Assembly: GCF_013376005.1 (NCBI RefSeq)
Contig: NZ_JABMJK010000001.1
Location: forward strand, 620,001 to 684,000
Length of the DNA stretch: 64,000 nucleotides
Source: Duganella sp. SG902
GTDB lineage: Bacteria; Pseudomonadota; Gammaproteobacteria; Burkholderiales; Burkholderiaceae_D
Reading direction: 5' to 3'
The notes beneath the pieces are model-generated. The model saw only the letters and a list, made by a program, of their open reading frames with translations. It did not search any database and was not told where the DNA came from. Positions 10,684-19,055 of the stretch are shown here, in pieces. Both the position numbers and the translations under genes were made by a program. Every line of letters starts with the position of its first letter. Positions within the stretch are counted from its first letter, which is position 1.

Positions 10684-11390
10684 TTCACCATCGCCGCGAC
10701 CATATCGACCGCCGCGTCGAAGTGCTCCGGCGTCTCCTCCAACAGTGACCACAGGCGATTGTGTTCCGCGCCCCGCACGATGTGCAACTGGCGCGATTCG
10801 GCACGCGTGGCGGCGGCCACCAGCCGTTCCGATATCTCCAGCGGGATCACCGCGTCATGCTCGGCGTGAATCACCAATAGCCGGCCCTCGAAGCGCGACA
10901 GGATGTCCCACGCATCGCTGTCGGCCCAACTGCGCTCGCGGCGGATGATGGCGGAGAACGCGGGGCCGAACGGCACCTCGTAGGCCGACGGCGTATACAC
11001 ACCGGGCACGATCAGCACCAGCGCATCGACACGATGCCGCTCGCTCAGGCGGATCGCGTTGTACGCGCCCATGCTCGACCCGATCACCACCAGCGGCTCC
11101 GGCAGCGCGCGCCCCGCCACCGCCGCCAGCACGGCCTGCGCCTGGCGCGTGCGGCTGGCCACCGACGATTCGGCTAACGTGCCGCCGGTGTCGCCGTGGC
11201 CGACGGCGTCGAAACACACGCTGCCCAGCCCGCGCCGCTGCAAGGCGCCGCGCAGCAGGTGGTGGCCGCGCCGCGTGCTGTTGCCGGCGCCGTGCAGATA
11301 CAAAATCCGATTGCTGTCGCGTCCAACATAGTGATCGCCTTTCAGCTGCCTGCCCTCAAACGGGGCCTCGAAATCAATGATGGTAGTCAT
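10668..11390 (-). CDS. Alpha/beta hydrolase
   Basis: 240 aa alpha/beta-hydrolase fold protein. The oxyanion region is YLHGAGN (residues 31-37), the nucleophile elbow GSSMG gives Ser106, and Asp179 (HAEHD) and His210 (GAEH) complete the triad. The substrate is unknown; size and the lack of a signal peptide suggest a cytoplasmic esterase. The last five codons and the stop are complementary to the 3' end of selC (16-nt overlap), so the tRNA gene fixes this protein's C-terminus. It is divergent from the chemoreceptor at 11545. Confidence 0.8.
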   Translation of the reverse strand: MTTIIDFEAPFEGRQLKGDHYVGRDSNRILYLHGAGNSTRRGHHLLRGALQRRGLGSVCFDAVGHGDTGGTLAESSVASRTRQAQAVLAAVAGRALPEPLVVIGSSMGAYNAIRLSERHRVDALVLIVPGVYTPSAYEVPFGPAFSAIIRRERSWADSDAWDILSRFEGRLLVIHAEHDAVIPLEISERLVAAATRAESRQLHIVRGAEHNRLWSLLEETPEHFDAAVDMVAAMVNGGRQ

Positions 11391-11544
11391 GACCGCAGCC
11401 TACCCAAGCGCTTCAGCTTTGTAAATCCAGGTAAGAGATATGTTACAGTGGTAAAATGCACTTTGGAAACTTAAATTACTTTTTAATAATAAACCTCCGA
11501 GACGAACGTAAACACCCCCAACACCCGCGATATACGGAGGCACT

Positions 11545-13200
11545 GTGAAATTATCTGAAATGAAGGTCGGCAAGCGGCTGGCCATAGGCTTTGGCGCCAC
11601 CCTGCTGCTGTTGCTGGCGGTGGCCATCGCCAGTTGGCTCAGCATCCGCCAGACGGCGGCCGACACCGACGCCCTGCTGGCCAACCACCTCAAGACCGAG
11701 CGTCTGGTGAGTGCGTGGAAAGCCATCGTCGAGAGCAATGTCCAGCGCGCGCTGGGCGCCGTCCAGACCAGCGATCCGGCCACGCAAAAGATGTTTGAGG
11801 ACGGCATCGCCGCCAACTCCAGGATCGCCGAGGCCAATCAGCGCCAGATCATCGAGCTGCTGGACGACGACCGGGCCAAAGCCCTGTTCGATGCCGCGCT
11901 GGTCCAGCGCAAGGTCTACCAGGATGCCCGCAAGCGCGCCCTGGCCGCCAAGGCGGACGGCGACCTCGACAAAACCAAGCAGATCGTTGAGCGGGAATTC
12001 ATCCCGGCCGGCCAGGCGTACGTGCAGCACATGGGCGAGCTGGTGGCGCGCCAGCAGGCGGTCATCGATGAAATCGGCCTGGCCATCCACAACCGCAGCG
12101 TCGGCTCGGCGTGGATGATTACCGTGCTGAGCGCGTCCTCGGTCGCGGTGGCGCTGATACTGGGCTGGCTGATCAGCCGTTCGCTGCTCCTGCAGCTTGG
12201 TGGCGAGCCGGGCTACGCGGCCGGCATCACCGACCGCATCGCCGGCGGCGACCTGACCGTGCAGGTGAAACTGGCGGCGGGCGACCGTTCCAGCCTGCTG
12301 TACAGCATCGCCGCCATGCGCGACCGCCTGGCCGCCATCGTCAGCGAGGTGCGCAGCAGCACCGACGCGGTGGCGACCGCCGCCGATGAAATCGCCAGCG
12401 GCAACCTGGACCTGTCCTCGCGCACCGAGCAGCAGGCCGGCTCGCTGGAGGAGACCGCGTCCTCGATGGAGGAACTGACCGCGACCGTCAAGCAGAACAC
12501 CGAGTTCGCCCGCCAGGCCAACCAACTGGCGGCCGGCGCCTCCGGCGTGGCCGAGCGCGGCGGCGAAGTGGTCGGCGGCGTGGTGACCACCATGGAAGCG
12601 ATCAGCGCCTCCTCGCGCCAGATCGTCGACATCATCGGCGTCATCGACGGCATCGCCTTCCAGACCAATATCCTCGCGCTGAACGCGGCGGTGGAAGCGG
12701 CGCGCGCCGGCGAACAAGGGCGCGGCTTCGCCGTGGTGGCGCAGGAAGTGCGCACGCTGGCGCAACGCTCGGCCAGCGCCGCCAAGGACATCAAGCACCT
12801 GATCAACGAATCGGTGGAGAAGATCGCCAACGGCGGCATGCTGGTCGACGAGGCCGGCAAGACGATGGCGGAAGTGGTGGACAGCATCCGCAACGTCAGC
12901 GAAATCATGGCGCAGATCACCAGCGCCAGCAGCGAGCAGGAAGCCGGCATCGAGCAGATCAACCGCGCCATCATCGAAATGGACGGCGTGACGCAGCAGA
13001 ACGCCGCGCTGGTGGAACAGGCCTCGGCGGCGGCCGAAGCCATGCAGGGCCAGGCGTCCAACCTGGCGGAGCTGGTGAGTGTGTTCAAGGTCGATGGCGC
13101 ATCGCACTCCCCGGCCAGCGTGACGCCGATCGGCAAGCCGCGCGCGCTGGCGCCAGCGGCACACCTGCCCGCCCCTGCCAGACAGCGCACCGGCACCTAG
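11545..13200 (+). CDS. Methyl-accepting chemotaxis protein
   Basis: 551 aa Tsr-like transmembrane receptor. TM1 is at about residues 12-32, followed by a four-helix-type periplasmic sensor, TM2 at about 190-210, a HAMP linker, and a cytoplasmic coiled coil. The conserved signalling tip starts near residue 362 (IDGIAFQTNILALNAAVEAA), which contacts CheA and CheW. The start is GTG 11545 with GGAGG at 11536-11540. The ligand cannot be predicted. No che genes are nearby, so it is an orphan receptor. Confidence 0.92.
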   Translation: MKLSEMKVGKRLAIGFGATLLLLLAVAIASWLSIRQTAADTDALLANHLKTERLVSAWKAIVESNVQRALGAVQTSDPATQKMFEDGIAANSRIAEANQRQIIELLDDDRAKALFDAALVQRKVYQDARKRALAAKADGDLDKTKQIVEREFIPAGQAYVQHMGELVARQQAVIDEIGLAIHNRSVGSAWMITVLSASSVAVALILGWLISRSLLLQLGGEPGYAAGITDRIAGGDLTVQVKLAAGDRSSLLYSIAAMRDRLAAIVSEVRSSTDAVATAADEIASGNLDLSSRTEQQAGSLEETASSMEELTATVKQNTEFARQANQLAAGASGVAERGGEVVGGVVTTMEAISASSRQIVDIIGVIDGIAFQTNILALNAAVEAARAGEQGRGFAVVAQEVRTLAQRSASAAKDIKHLINESVEKIANGGMLVDEAGKTMAEVVDSIRNVSEIMAQITSASSEQEAGIEQINRAIIEMDGVTQQNAALVEQASAAAEAMQGQASNLAELVSVFKVDGASHSPASVTPIGKPRALAPAAHLPAPARQRTGT

Positions 13201-13251
13201 GCCCGGTTGAAACTTGTACAATGGCGGCATCACTCATCAGGGGACCTAGAA

Positions 13252-14655
13252 ATGCACAAGATCGCTCTGCAAGCCGCCGCCATCGGCATTGCGTTCGCCT
13301 CCTTCGCCGCCCAGGCGGCACCGGCCCAGACGGCCGAGCAACTGTACCAAGCCAATTGCGCGGCCTGCCACGGCGCCAAGCTGGAGGGCGCGGTCGGCCC
13401 GACGCTGGGCCAGCACGCGTGGATCCACGGCGCGCCAACCAAGGCCAATCTGATCAAGGTCATCAGCAAGGGCGTGCCGGAGAAGAATATGCCGGCGTGG
13501 TCGCCCGCGCTGAGCGCGCAGCAGATCGCGCTGCTGGCCGATTACATCGCGGCCAATGCCGACAAGAAGCTGGCAGCGGCGCCCGCCGCGGCAGCGCCCG
13601 CCGCCAAACCGGTCGCCAGCGATTTGCTGAGCGGCTTCAAGCTGCCCAAGGGCTTCCGCATCAGCGTGTATGCCGAGGGCGCGGAAACGGCGCGCAGCAT
13701 GGTGGTGTCGGACAGCGGCATCGTCTACGTCGGATCGCGCAAGGCCGGCAAAGTGTACGCGCTGGTGCCGCGCGCCAACAAGCAGTCGGCCGAGGTCGTG
13801 ACCATCGCCGAAGGGCTGGAAAATCCGATCGGCGTAACGCTGCTGAATGGCGCGCTGTACGTGGGTGAAATCGGCCGCGTGATCCGCTTCGACAATATCG
13901 ACAAGCGCTACGCGCAAAAGCCCTCGTATGAAGTGGTGAAGGTGAGCCTGCCGAACGACAAATGGCACGGCGAGAAAGTCATCAAGGCCAGCCCGGACGG
14001 CAAGCTGTACATCCCGGTCGGCGCCCCCTGCAATATCTGCGATACCGATGACACCAAGAGCGCCAAGATCTACCGCATGAACGCGGACGGCAGCCAGCTC
14101 GAGGAAGTGGCGCGCGGCGTGCGCAACACAGTGGGCTTCGCCTTCCATCCCACCACCAGGCAGCTGTGGTTCACCGATAACGGCCGCGACGAGCTCGGCG
14201 ACAACACGCCGTCGTGCGAGCTCAATGTGCTGACCAAGTTCGGCCAGCACTTCGGCTTCCCGTATTGCCATGGCGGCGTGGTGCCGGATCCCGAGTTCGG
14301 CAAGGGCCGCACCTGCGAAGAGTTCGTCGAGCCGGTCGCCAAGCTGGGGCCGCACGTGGCGCCGCTGGGCTTGAGCTTCTACACCGGCAAGCAATTCCCC
14401 GAGGCGTACCGCAACAACATCTTCGTGGCCGAGCATGGCTCGTGGAACCGTTCGACCAAGATCGGCTACACGGTCCGCCTCATCACGCTGTACGGCAACA
14501 AGATGGTCAGCGACACCTCCTTCATCGACGGCTTCCTGCGCGGCGATGAAGTGGTCGGCCGCCCGGTCGACGTGGTCACTCTGGCCGACGGCTCGCTGCT
14601 GGTCTCCGACGACTACGCCGGCCGTATTTTCCGCGTGACTTACGACGGCAAGTAA
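13252..14655 (+). CDS. Cytochrome c / sorbosone dehydrogenase-type sugar dehydrogenase
   Basis: 467 aa. A signal peptide (about residues 1-22) is followed by a class I cytochrome c domain with CAACH haem site at Cys36-His40. An Ala/Pro linker near residues 105-120 leads to a six-bladed propeller of the soluble PQQ-dependent glucose/sorbosone dehydrogenase family. The fusion suggests a periplasmic sugar or aldose oxidase that passes electrons directly to its own haem. ATG 13252 has AGGGGA upstream. The 3' end overlaps the convergent DUF29 gene by 16 nt. The substrate is not determinable. Confidence 0.82.
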   Translation: MHKIALQAAAIGIAFASFAAQAAPAQTAEQLYQANCAACHGAKLEGAVGPTLGQHAWIHGAPTKANLIKVISKGVPEKNMPAWSPALSAQQIALLADYIAANADKKLAAAPAAAAPAAKPVASDLLSGFKLPKGFRISVYAEGAETARSMVVSDSGIVYVGSRKAGKVYALVPRANKQSAEVVTIAEGLENPIGVTLLNGALYVGEIGRVIRFDNIDKRYAQKPSYEVVKVSLPNDKWHGEKVIKASPDGKLYIPVGAPCNICDTDDTKSAKIYRMNADGSQLEEVARGVRNTVGFAFHPTTRQLWFTDNGRDELGDNTPSCELNVLTKFGQHFGFPYCHGGVVPDPEFGKGRTCEEFVEPVAKLGPHVAPLGLSFYTGKQFPEAYRNNIFVAEHGSWNRSTKIGYTVRLITLYGNKMVSDTSFIDGFLRGDEVVGRPVDVVTLADGSLLVSDDYAGRIFRVTYDGK

Positions 14656-15041
14656 GCTGCCGGGAAAAACTCCTGATCCAGCGCCTGTTCCAGTGTCCAG
14701 GGACAGGCGTCCGGTAAATCAAAGCAGTTCACTTCGCCTATGACCTTGAGCAGCGCGTCCAGCCAGGCATCCTGAAGGAATTTCTCCTCAGTCAACATCG
14801 TACACAGCGTTGGCGCAGTGGCCAGCGTGCGGGCAATCCGCCGACGCTGCAATACGATCAAGCGCTGCCACAGCAAGCATTGATTCCCTTCCTGCTGCTG
14901 CCATCGCGCCAGGTGCGCCAGCAGTTCGGCACAGTGCCGCAGCAATATCTGGCGCACGTCGCCCTGCCCTCCCTCGTCGTTTACCGGCCAAAATGTCCAC
15001 TCTTGCGACCAACGGCCAGGATCGTAAATGCCCATCTTCAT
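14640..15041 (-). CDS. DUF29-like protein
   Basis: 133 aa. It resembles the downstream part of DUF29 proteins, including a motif near the C-terminus of the form PWTLEQALDQEFFP that parallels PWSIEQLMDQDFLP in its neighbour. It lacks the usual YxxDFxxWxxxQ start seen in the neighbour, so it is a divergent or N-terminally reduced copy. The ATG lies 3 nt after the neighbour's stop, so the pair is one transcription unit. Function unknown. Confidence 0.6.
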   Translation of the reverse strand: MKMGIYDPGRWSQEWTFWPVNDEGGQGDVRQILLRHCAELLAHLARWQQQEGNQCLLWQRLIVLQRRRIARTLATAPTLCTMLTEEKFLQDAWLDALLKVIGEVNCFDLPDACPWTLEQALDQEFFPAAYLPS

Positions 15042-15044
15042 TTT

Positions 15045-15476
15045 TCACTCCGGAAGAAAATCCTGATCCATCAACTGTTCGATGGACCAAGGCAGATTGA
15101 GCGGCAGATCGGGAATGCCTGTCTCGTCAAAAGCATCCGTTCGTGCGTCAGCAAACGCACTCTCCAGCCAGTCCGGATCATCCAACGCAGGTTTTAAGCT
15201 GGGATGCCGCTTCAAGTGGAGTGCAATTGCCGCTCGCTGGTCCTTGATAGTCCGACGCCAACTACGTCCACGTCGCGCGGGTTGATGAGTCCATTTCAAC
15301 AGATGCGCGATCAGCACCCTGAGCCGGCTTTGCAATGCGTGTCTTTCACTCTTGCCCACATCCGCTATCTCCTCGACGATATTATCGATATCGAGCCGCG
15401 ACCACTGGCCTGTGCGTAGCAGGTGGGCCTGCTGCTCCGCCCAGGCAACAAAGTCGTGTTCATACAGATTGCTCAT
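15045..15476 (-). CDS. DUF29 family protein
   Basis: 143 aa. Starts MSNLYEHDFVAWAEQQAHLL and continues with DNIVEEIADVGKSERHALQS, both hallmarks of DUF29, a family of small helical proteins of unknown role frequent in cyanobacteria and some proteobacteria. It is followed 3 nt later by the divergent DUF29 copy. Whether the pair belongs to the integron's distal end or is ordinary chromosome cannot be decided; no attC is visible beside it. Confidence 0.75.
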   Translation of the reverse strand: MSNLYEHDFVAWAEQQAHLLRTGQWSRLDIDNIVEEIADVGKSERHALQSRLRVLIAHLLKWTHQPARRGRSWRRTIKDQRAAIALHLKRHPSLKPALDDPDWLESAFADARTDAFDETGIPDLPLNLPWSIEQLMDQDFLPE

Positions 15477-15578
15477 GGCATCCTCTGTTAGACCAGATAT
15501 GAGTTAGACAGAAGCGTACGTCAAAAGTTCAGACAAAAAAATGGGCGAAGCCGTCCGCTGCGGGACAGGTGGGCCGCC

Positions 15579-16268
15579 TCAATAGAATTCGCCAATTTCC
15601 ACCAGGCGGCTACGAAAAGCATCCGCCATGTCCGTCACGAAATCACGCGCGGGAAGAGCCTGAATCCCTCCGCAAAACGATGGAAGGTCCTTGCCAAAGT
15701 CAATGACCAACGCGGCACGCCAATACCCTTGGATGTGATCCCAGGCGATGTTTTCCTTCGCGCCATCCTGAACATGAACCTTTACGACCGGAGGCGATGC
15801 ACCCTCGGAAGGAAAGGATCGCTCATACAAAAGGTCGGGGCCGGGTTCATCGTCACTCTCGTTGGCTGCGATCGGTTGCCCAGCGATGGTGGGTGGGCTG
15901 ATGAGTTCAAACCAGACCCCGTCGGAACTCCACGGAATTCTGAAATCGTCGCCCAGTACCAGCGAGGTGCGCATCGTGTAGCGGTCACGCGGATCAATAT
16001 CGTTATAGAGTGACGCTCCGGCAATACGCATCACCGGCTCGCCAGCGATTCCCGCGTAGACGACAGCCACACCGGCACCGGCCTTGATGGACGAGAGATC
16101 GGCTGCATCGATCGGGTTTAGCGCCCCTCCCGTGAGGTCGAGACATTGCTCCACCTTATCAACCAACAACCAGCGCCGAAGCACGGCGTCGACGCGCGCG
16201 GCGGTATCAGCATGTGGCGTCCAGGCCGGATCATCCACGATCAGAAAATGACGATATTCGACTCCCAA
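15579..16268 (-). CDS. Hypothetical protein, possibly at distal end of integron
   Basis: 229 aa with no motif I can name. The start MGVEYRHFLIVDDPAW is a TTG at 16268 preceded by AAGGGAGA at a good distance, which supports it over a later start. Sequence is acidic, soluble, without a signal peptide. It is oriented like the integron cassettes and starts only 12 nt after the frameshifted small gene at 16281, but no attC follows it, so it may be the chromosomal flank of the array. Confidence 0.6.
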   Translation of the reverse strand: MGVEYRHFLIVDDPAWTPHADTAARVDAVLRRWLLVDKVEQCLDLTGGALNPIDAADLSSIKAGAGVAVVYAGIAGEPVMRIAGASLYNDIDPRDRYTMRTSLVLGDDFRIPWSSDGVWFELISPPTIAGQPIAANESDDEPGPDLLYERSFPSEGASPPVVKVHVQDGAKENIAWDHIQGYWRAALVIDFGKDLPSFCGGIQALPARDFVTDMADAFRSRLVEIGEFY

Positions 16269-16280
16269 AATAATCTCCCT

Positions 16281-16458
16281 TCACTTCCTACGTGGCCACA
16301 CGGCCGCGATAAGGCCACAGAACGTGCCGACAAATACTGCACGATACCAGTCCATCTCTTGCGAAGCACTCAGAAATCCTGTGTATAAAAGAGTACCGAC
16401 GGCTGTCCCAACACCAAACCATAAACTGTACGGTAAGCGTTTCATTGAAGTTTTCATC
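16281..16458 (-). pseudogene. Small membrane protein gene with apparent 1-nt frameshift
   Basis: The ATG at 16458 lies 6 nt from an attC site. Reading MKTSMK and then skipping one A of an AAAA run gives RLPYSLWFGVGTAVGTLLY and a coherent 58-residue protein with two hydrophobic segments ending in WPRRK. The interval is 178 nt, exactly 59 codons plus one base. The frame as written stops making sense after the A run. Either the gene is decayed or the assembly has an indel. No function is known. Confidence 0.5.
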
Positions 16459-16464
16459 TATTGG

Positions 16465-16521
16465 CCTAAAGTGTTTGCTCAGCGGCGCCGGTAGGCATTC
16501 GCTGGAATAGATGGTTCGGCC
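16465..16521 (-). repeat. attC site, degenerate (57-bp class)
   Basis: The core TCAGCGGCGCCGGTAGGC with matching right arm CGCTGGAA is shared with the 57-bp sites at 18511 and 19056. The outer boxes are eroded (GCCTAAA and GTTCGGC). It is the leftmost attC I can recognise and probably marks the old end of the array. Confidence 0.65.
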
Positions 16522-16529
16522 ATTTGCTT

Positions 16530-16652
16530 CACTTCGATGATTTCCTCATTTCAAAGACGTCCTTGACCATGCTATTGAACATTGAGCTGTTGATGCTTCC
16601 GTCAACAAAATATTCCGCCACCTCGACCAGCATTCGAAGCGGAATGAGACCG
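16530..16652 (-). pseudogene. Remnant of a cassette gene (C-terminal fragment)
   Basis: A minus-strand frame of about 40 codons ending at TGA 16530-16532 reads as plausible protein (EVAEYFVDGSINSSMF, then VKDVFEMRKSSK). No convincing start or ribosome site exists upstream; the frame runs into sequence that looks non-coding. The stop lies next to the attC at 16465, so this is probably the 3' remnant of a cassette gene. A short gene from the ATG at about 16632 is possible but unsupported. Confidence 0.35.
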
Positions 16653-16746
16653 CCAACTCGACGCTCAAGGTCGACCCGTTGGCTCAGCGGCGTGCTACAG
16701 CGGGCAACGCTCGCAGCAGCGCATCCTCGGGAGCGGAAGGTTAGAC
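16653..16746. other. Sequence between cassettes, possible decayed attC
   Basis: The right edge carries GTTAGAC (16740-16746), the expected outer box of an attC belonging to the DUF2199 cassette, and the left part has GCCAAC near 16651. The inner arms do not pair well, so I cannot call a functional site. Nothing else is seen here. Confidence 0.3.
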
Positions 16747-16752
16747 ATATAT

Positions 16753-17238
16753 CTACGCAATTAGAGCAATGTACTCGGACGCTCGATGCGCATCTATACC
16801 CCTTGCCTGCTCAACATAAAGCTGGTGTGCACTCGGCTTCAGAAAAACATCCGGCCGAGTCGTCGGCCCCGTCAACCGTAGTTCTGCTTTTAGACCAAGA
16901 GAGCCATTAGAGGTTGGAATCTCGTTGGCAATTCGAGCATCGAATGGCGGTTCGTTAAGCTGTTCATCCGAGTCCCAGAGGTCGTAGATCCGCTCAAACG
17001 AAGACTGTGGGACTTCAACCCATAGCCCTATGCAGTATGGATGCTCACGCAACTCGACCGGGAGCGGCAGCAGCCCGCGAATGAAGAATCGCTTCCCCTC
17101 AATGACGCATAGATCGTTGTTCTCTTGAAGAAGACGCGACCGCTCTTCGGTCGAAAGCTTCGCGACATCGTCGGGGCGACGAAAAGTCAGCTCCATTTCT
17201 TCCAGCAGATGTTCCTCACCACATTTTGAGCAAATCAA
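16753..17238 (-). CDS. DUF2199 domain protein (integron cassette)
   Basis: 161 aa from TTG 17238, which has AAAGG 8-12 nt upstream; longer in-frame starts would encode the attC and are less likely. CSKCGEEH at the N-terminus, a central DLCVIEGKRFFIRGLLPLPV block and the C-terminal RPDVFLKPSAHQLYVEQ pattern match DUF2199, a family of unknown function with a zinc-type CxxC start. The gene is flanked by an attC at 17253. Confidence 0.75.
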   Translation of the reverse strand: MICSKCGEEHLLEEMELTFRRPDDVAKLSTEERSRLLQENNDLCVIEGKRFFIRGLLPLPVELREHPYCIGLWVEVPQSSFERIYDLWDSDEQLNEPPFDARIANEIPTSNGSLGLKAELRLTGPTTRPDVFLKPSAHQLYVEQARGIDAHRASEYIALIA

Positions 17239-17252
17239 AGAAGCACCTTTCT

Positions 17253-17324
17253 GTCTAACGTGAAAAATAACTGGCTGCCGAAAAGCGCGGCGTGGAGGCA
17301 GCCCAGTTGACTGCAAGGTCTGGC
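17253..17324 (-). repeat. attC site (72 bp)
   Basis: Outer boxes GTCTAAC and GTCTGGC enclose paired inner arms TAACTGGCTGCC and GGCAGCCCAGTT. The arms and spacing match the 72-bp site at 20251. It belongs to the cassette carrying the gene at 17329. Confidence 0.85.
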
Positions 17325-17328
17325 ACTA

Positions 17329-17562
17329 TCAGAACCAAACTAGCCATTCCAGTACCTGCCTCCAAAAGCGATCACCCAAATAAAGAGCCATTAAACCGAA
17401 CCCCACCATCGGTACTACAAAGGCGAAGGCCGTTCCGATAAAAGATGCGATACCGCATACCAGTACGAGCACAACGCCAATTAAAGCGCCAAGAATAGCA
17501 CCGCAAACAAACCGAGTAACCTGCTCGGGTTCCTCTACCTCGTGATCGTCCTGAATCTTCAT
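17329..17562 (-). CDS. Small membrane protein (integron cassette)
   Basis: 77 aa from ATG 17562. Hydrophilic acidic N-terminus (about 18 residues), then a long hydrophobic region that forms two transmembrane helices with glycine-rich packing motifs (AILGALIGVVLVLVCG and AFVVPMVGFGLMALYLG), ending in a tryptophan-rich tail. No family recognised. The stop lies 4 nt from its attC. Confidence 0.65.
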   Translation of the reverse strand: MKIQDDHEVEEPEQVTRFVCGAILGALIGVVLVLVCGIASFIGTAFAFVVPMVGFGLMALYLGDRFWRQVLEWLVWF

Positions 17563-17565
17563 GCA

Positions 17566-17627
17566 GCCCAACGTGCTTCAATTAACCGGCGCGCTTTGGC
17601 GCGTCCGGGTTGAATGAATGGTTAGAA
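17566..17627 (-). repeat. attC site (62 bp)
   Basis: GCCCAAC at the left and GTTAGAA at the right, with inner arms AACCGGCGCGC and GCGCGTCCGGGTT. The last codons of the membrane protein gene at 17582 lie inside it. Confidence 0.8.
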
Positions 17628-18019
17628 CGTATGACTGCCGCGCGCCACTTGGAACCAAGCCAGACAGCAGGAATGCAAGCTGCCAGATAGCAGACGCCTT
17701 GATAAAGGAACTGGAAGGACCAAGTCAATGGGTTTGGTTCGGAATCCGGTAGCACCAATGGTAACGGAGCGCCTGCGCTCCAAACGAAAAACGCCAATGC
17801 CAAGAGCGCCAAGAGAGCGGCAACCCAGCAAGCACGCGAAGGCGCGATACGACCAACCAAAAGTCCAGTCGGGACAAGCGGCGCAAGAAGAATGAAGTAC
17901 GTACCGAATGTCCGGGATGGACCTTCAGGCATGAAACCGACGCCAAGAACCATCAATCCAAAGAAAGCTCCGAATACTACATAAGCCAGTAGGCCGAACA
18001 AGAACGCAAGTGCGTGCAT
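17582..18019 (-). CDS. Membrane protein, four to five TM segments (integron cassette)
   Basis: 145 aa from ATG 18019. At least four hydrophobic helices are visible: an N-terminal one (ALAFLFGLLAYVVFGAFFGL), one at about residues 45-65, one at about 70-90, and one near 110-130. The C-terminus SNHSFNPDAPKRAG is encoded by the attC itself. No family recognised. Codon use is less GC-biased than in the flanking chromosome, in line with lateral origin. Confidence 0.65.
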   Translation of the reverse strand: MHALAFLFGLLAYVVFGAFFGLMVLGVGFMPEGPSRTFGTYFILLAPLVPTGLLVGRIAPSRACWVAALLALLALAFFVWSAGAPLPLVLPDSEPNPLTWSFQFLYQGVCYLAACIPAVWLGSKWRAAVIRSNHSFNPDAPKRAG

Positions 18020-18024
18020 AGGAA

Positions 18025-18120
18025 CTCTAACGTTGGACGTAACTGACGCCGGAGCGCGCAGCGCGATGGGCACCCGAAACGCGCAGCGTTTTGGGCGTCC
18101 AGTTGACGGAACTGTTATGC
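18025..18120 (-). repeat. attC site (96 bp)
   Basis: CTCTAAC and GTTATGC bracket inner arms GTAACTGACGCC and GGGCGTCCAGTTGAC, with an extra central hairpin (GCGCAGCGC and repeated CGCGCAGCG). It belongs to the frameshifted cassette at 18122. Confidence 0.8.
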
Positions 18121-18121
18121 A

Positions 18122-18497
18122 TTACTCGCCCCAAACTTGCACCTGAAAAAAGAAGACCGTAGCTGCTGAAACACCTACAGCAGCAACAGCAGCCAAGACC
18201 GCTTGAATATATCGGCACAGCTTGGATTGGGAGATACCTCGCGTAGTCCATGCAAAGTACGAGCTGCTTGCGATCAGCGGAATGCCACCGACAAACCGAA
18301 AGAAACTCAGAAATGTCGCTCCCAACGATTACAGCTAGCTCTTCCAGCTCATAGGTTCCCTTCATCAAGTCCGCACACTCCTTCAGGCTTGCACCATTTG
18401 CCCCGTAAAGCACGCCAGCGGGGAGCTCATGCAAGGTGTACTTGTAATAGTCGAGAAGTCGCTGAAACTCATCTTTTTCTGTCTTCTTAACCATCAT
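18122..18497 (-). pseudogene. Cassette membrane protein gene with apparent 1-nt frameshift
   Basis: From ATG 18497 the frame encodes a hydrophilic N-terminal half (about 57 residues, ending ELEELAVIV). The natural continuation, GATFLSFFRFVGGIPLIASS and a further hydrophobic helix ending VQVWGE, lies in the next frame. Removing one G of the GGG near 18327 joins them into one 124-residue protein with two C-terminal helices. The interval is 376 nt, 125 codons plus one base. Left as is, the first frame runs into the attC. Decay or an assembly indel are both possible. Confidence 0.55.
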
Positions 18498-18510
18498 CTA
18501 TGCTCGAGCC

Positions 18511-18567
18511 GCCCAACGTTATTGTTCAGCGGCGCCAGTAGGCATCCGCTGGAACTTGCTGTTGGGC
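18511..18567 (-). repeat. attC site (57 bp)
   Basis: GCCCAAC and GTTGGGC are perfectly complementary outer boxes, and TTCAGCGG pairs with CCGCTGGAA with the usual single extra base. It differs from the site at 19056 at few positions. Confidence 0.9.
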
Positions 18568-19028
18568 TTAGCACGCCTCAGAAACGCCATGTGCGTGTCG
18601 GGACAGCCACCAAATTTGCTGCTGCATGCTAGTTCGAGTTTGCCGTTGACTAAATGTCCCTGAAATTCGAGCTTTTCATTGCTGCCACCGGAGGGATTCT
18701 TTGCCCAGGCATTAGCTTGTGCCGGGTTCTTAGGGCGTTTCACAAAAAAATTCCGCGATGGGACGATAAACCGAATTTCACCGTTTACGGCCTCAAGGTC
18801 TTTTATCTCCGTCGCAGAGTAATACAGCCCATGTTCGCCTTCTCGCTCAAGGCCCATGTAGTCCCCTTTTATCACATCATGCTCGAGCCGAAGGACTATA
18901 ATATCGCCCTCGCTATCCCCAGGAAAGCGGTGTTCCCATCGTCCAATAAGTCCGGATGTTTGAGCTTCCGCCGCTTGGCCGGTACATACCGCAGAAACGA
19001 TCAAGATAAAACTAGTCAAAGACTTCAT
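18519..19028 (-). CDS. Secreted protein of unknown function (integron cassette)
   Basis: 169 aa with a clear Sec signal peptide (residues 1-22, cleavage after AEA). The mature part begins with a short beta-rich domain starting IGRWEHRFPGDSEGDII, which recalls small lipocalin-like or copper-resistance accessory folds, but I cannot assign a family. Two cysteines near the C-terminus (CSSKFGGC) could form a disulfide. The last ~17 residues are encoded by the attC. Probably periplasmic. Confidence 0.6.
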   Translation of the reverse strand: MKSLTSFILIVSAVCTGQAAEAQTSGLIGRWEHRFPGDSEGDIIVLRLEHDVIKGDYMGLEREGEHGLYYSATEIKDLEAVNGEIRFIVPSRNFFVKRPKNPAQANAWAKNPSGGSNEKLEFQGHLVNGKLELACSSKFGGCPDTHMAFLRRAKPNSKFQRMPTGAAEQ

Positions 19029-19055
19029 TTAGTTGCCCAAGATAGAGGGACGGAT

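Noticed and set aside
15480..15578. An attC after the 15579 gene
   Set aside because: GTTAGAC occurs twice near 15488-15512 but there is no paired partner box or inner arms.
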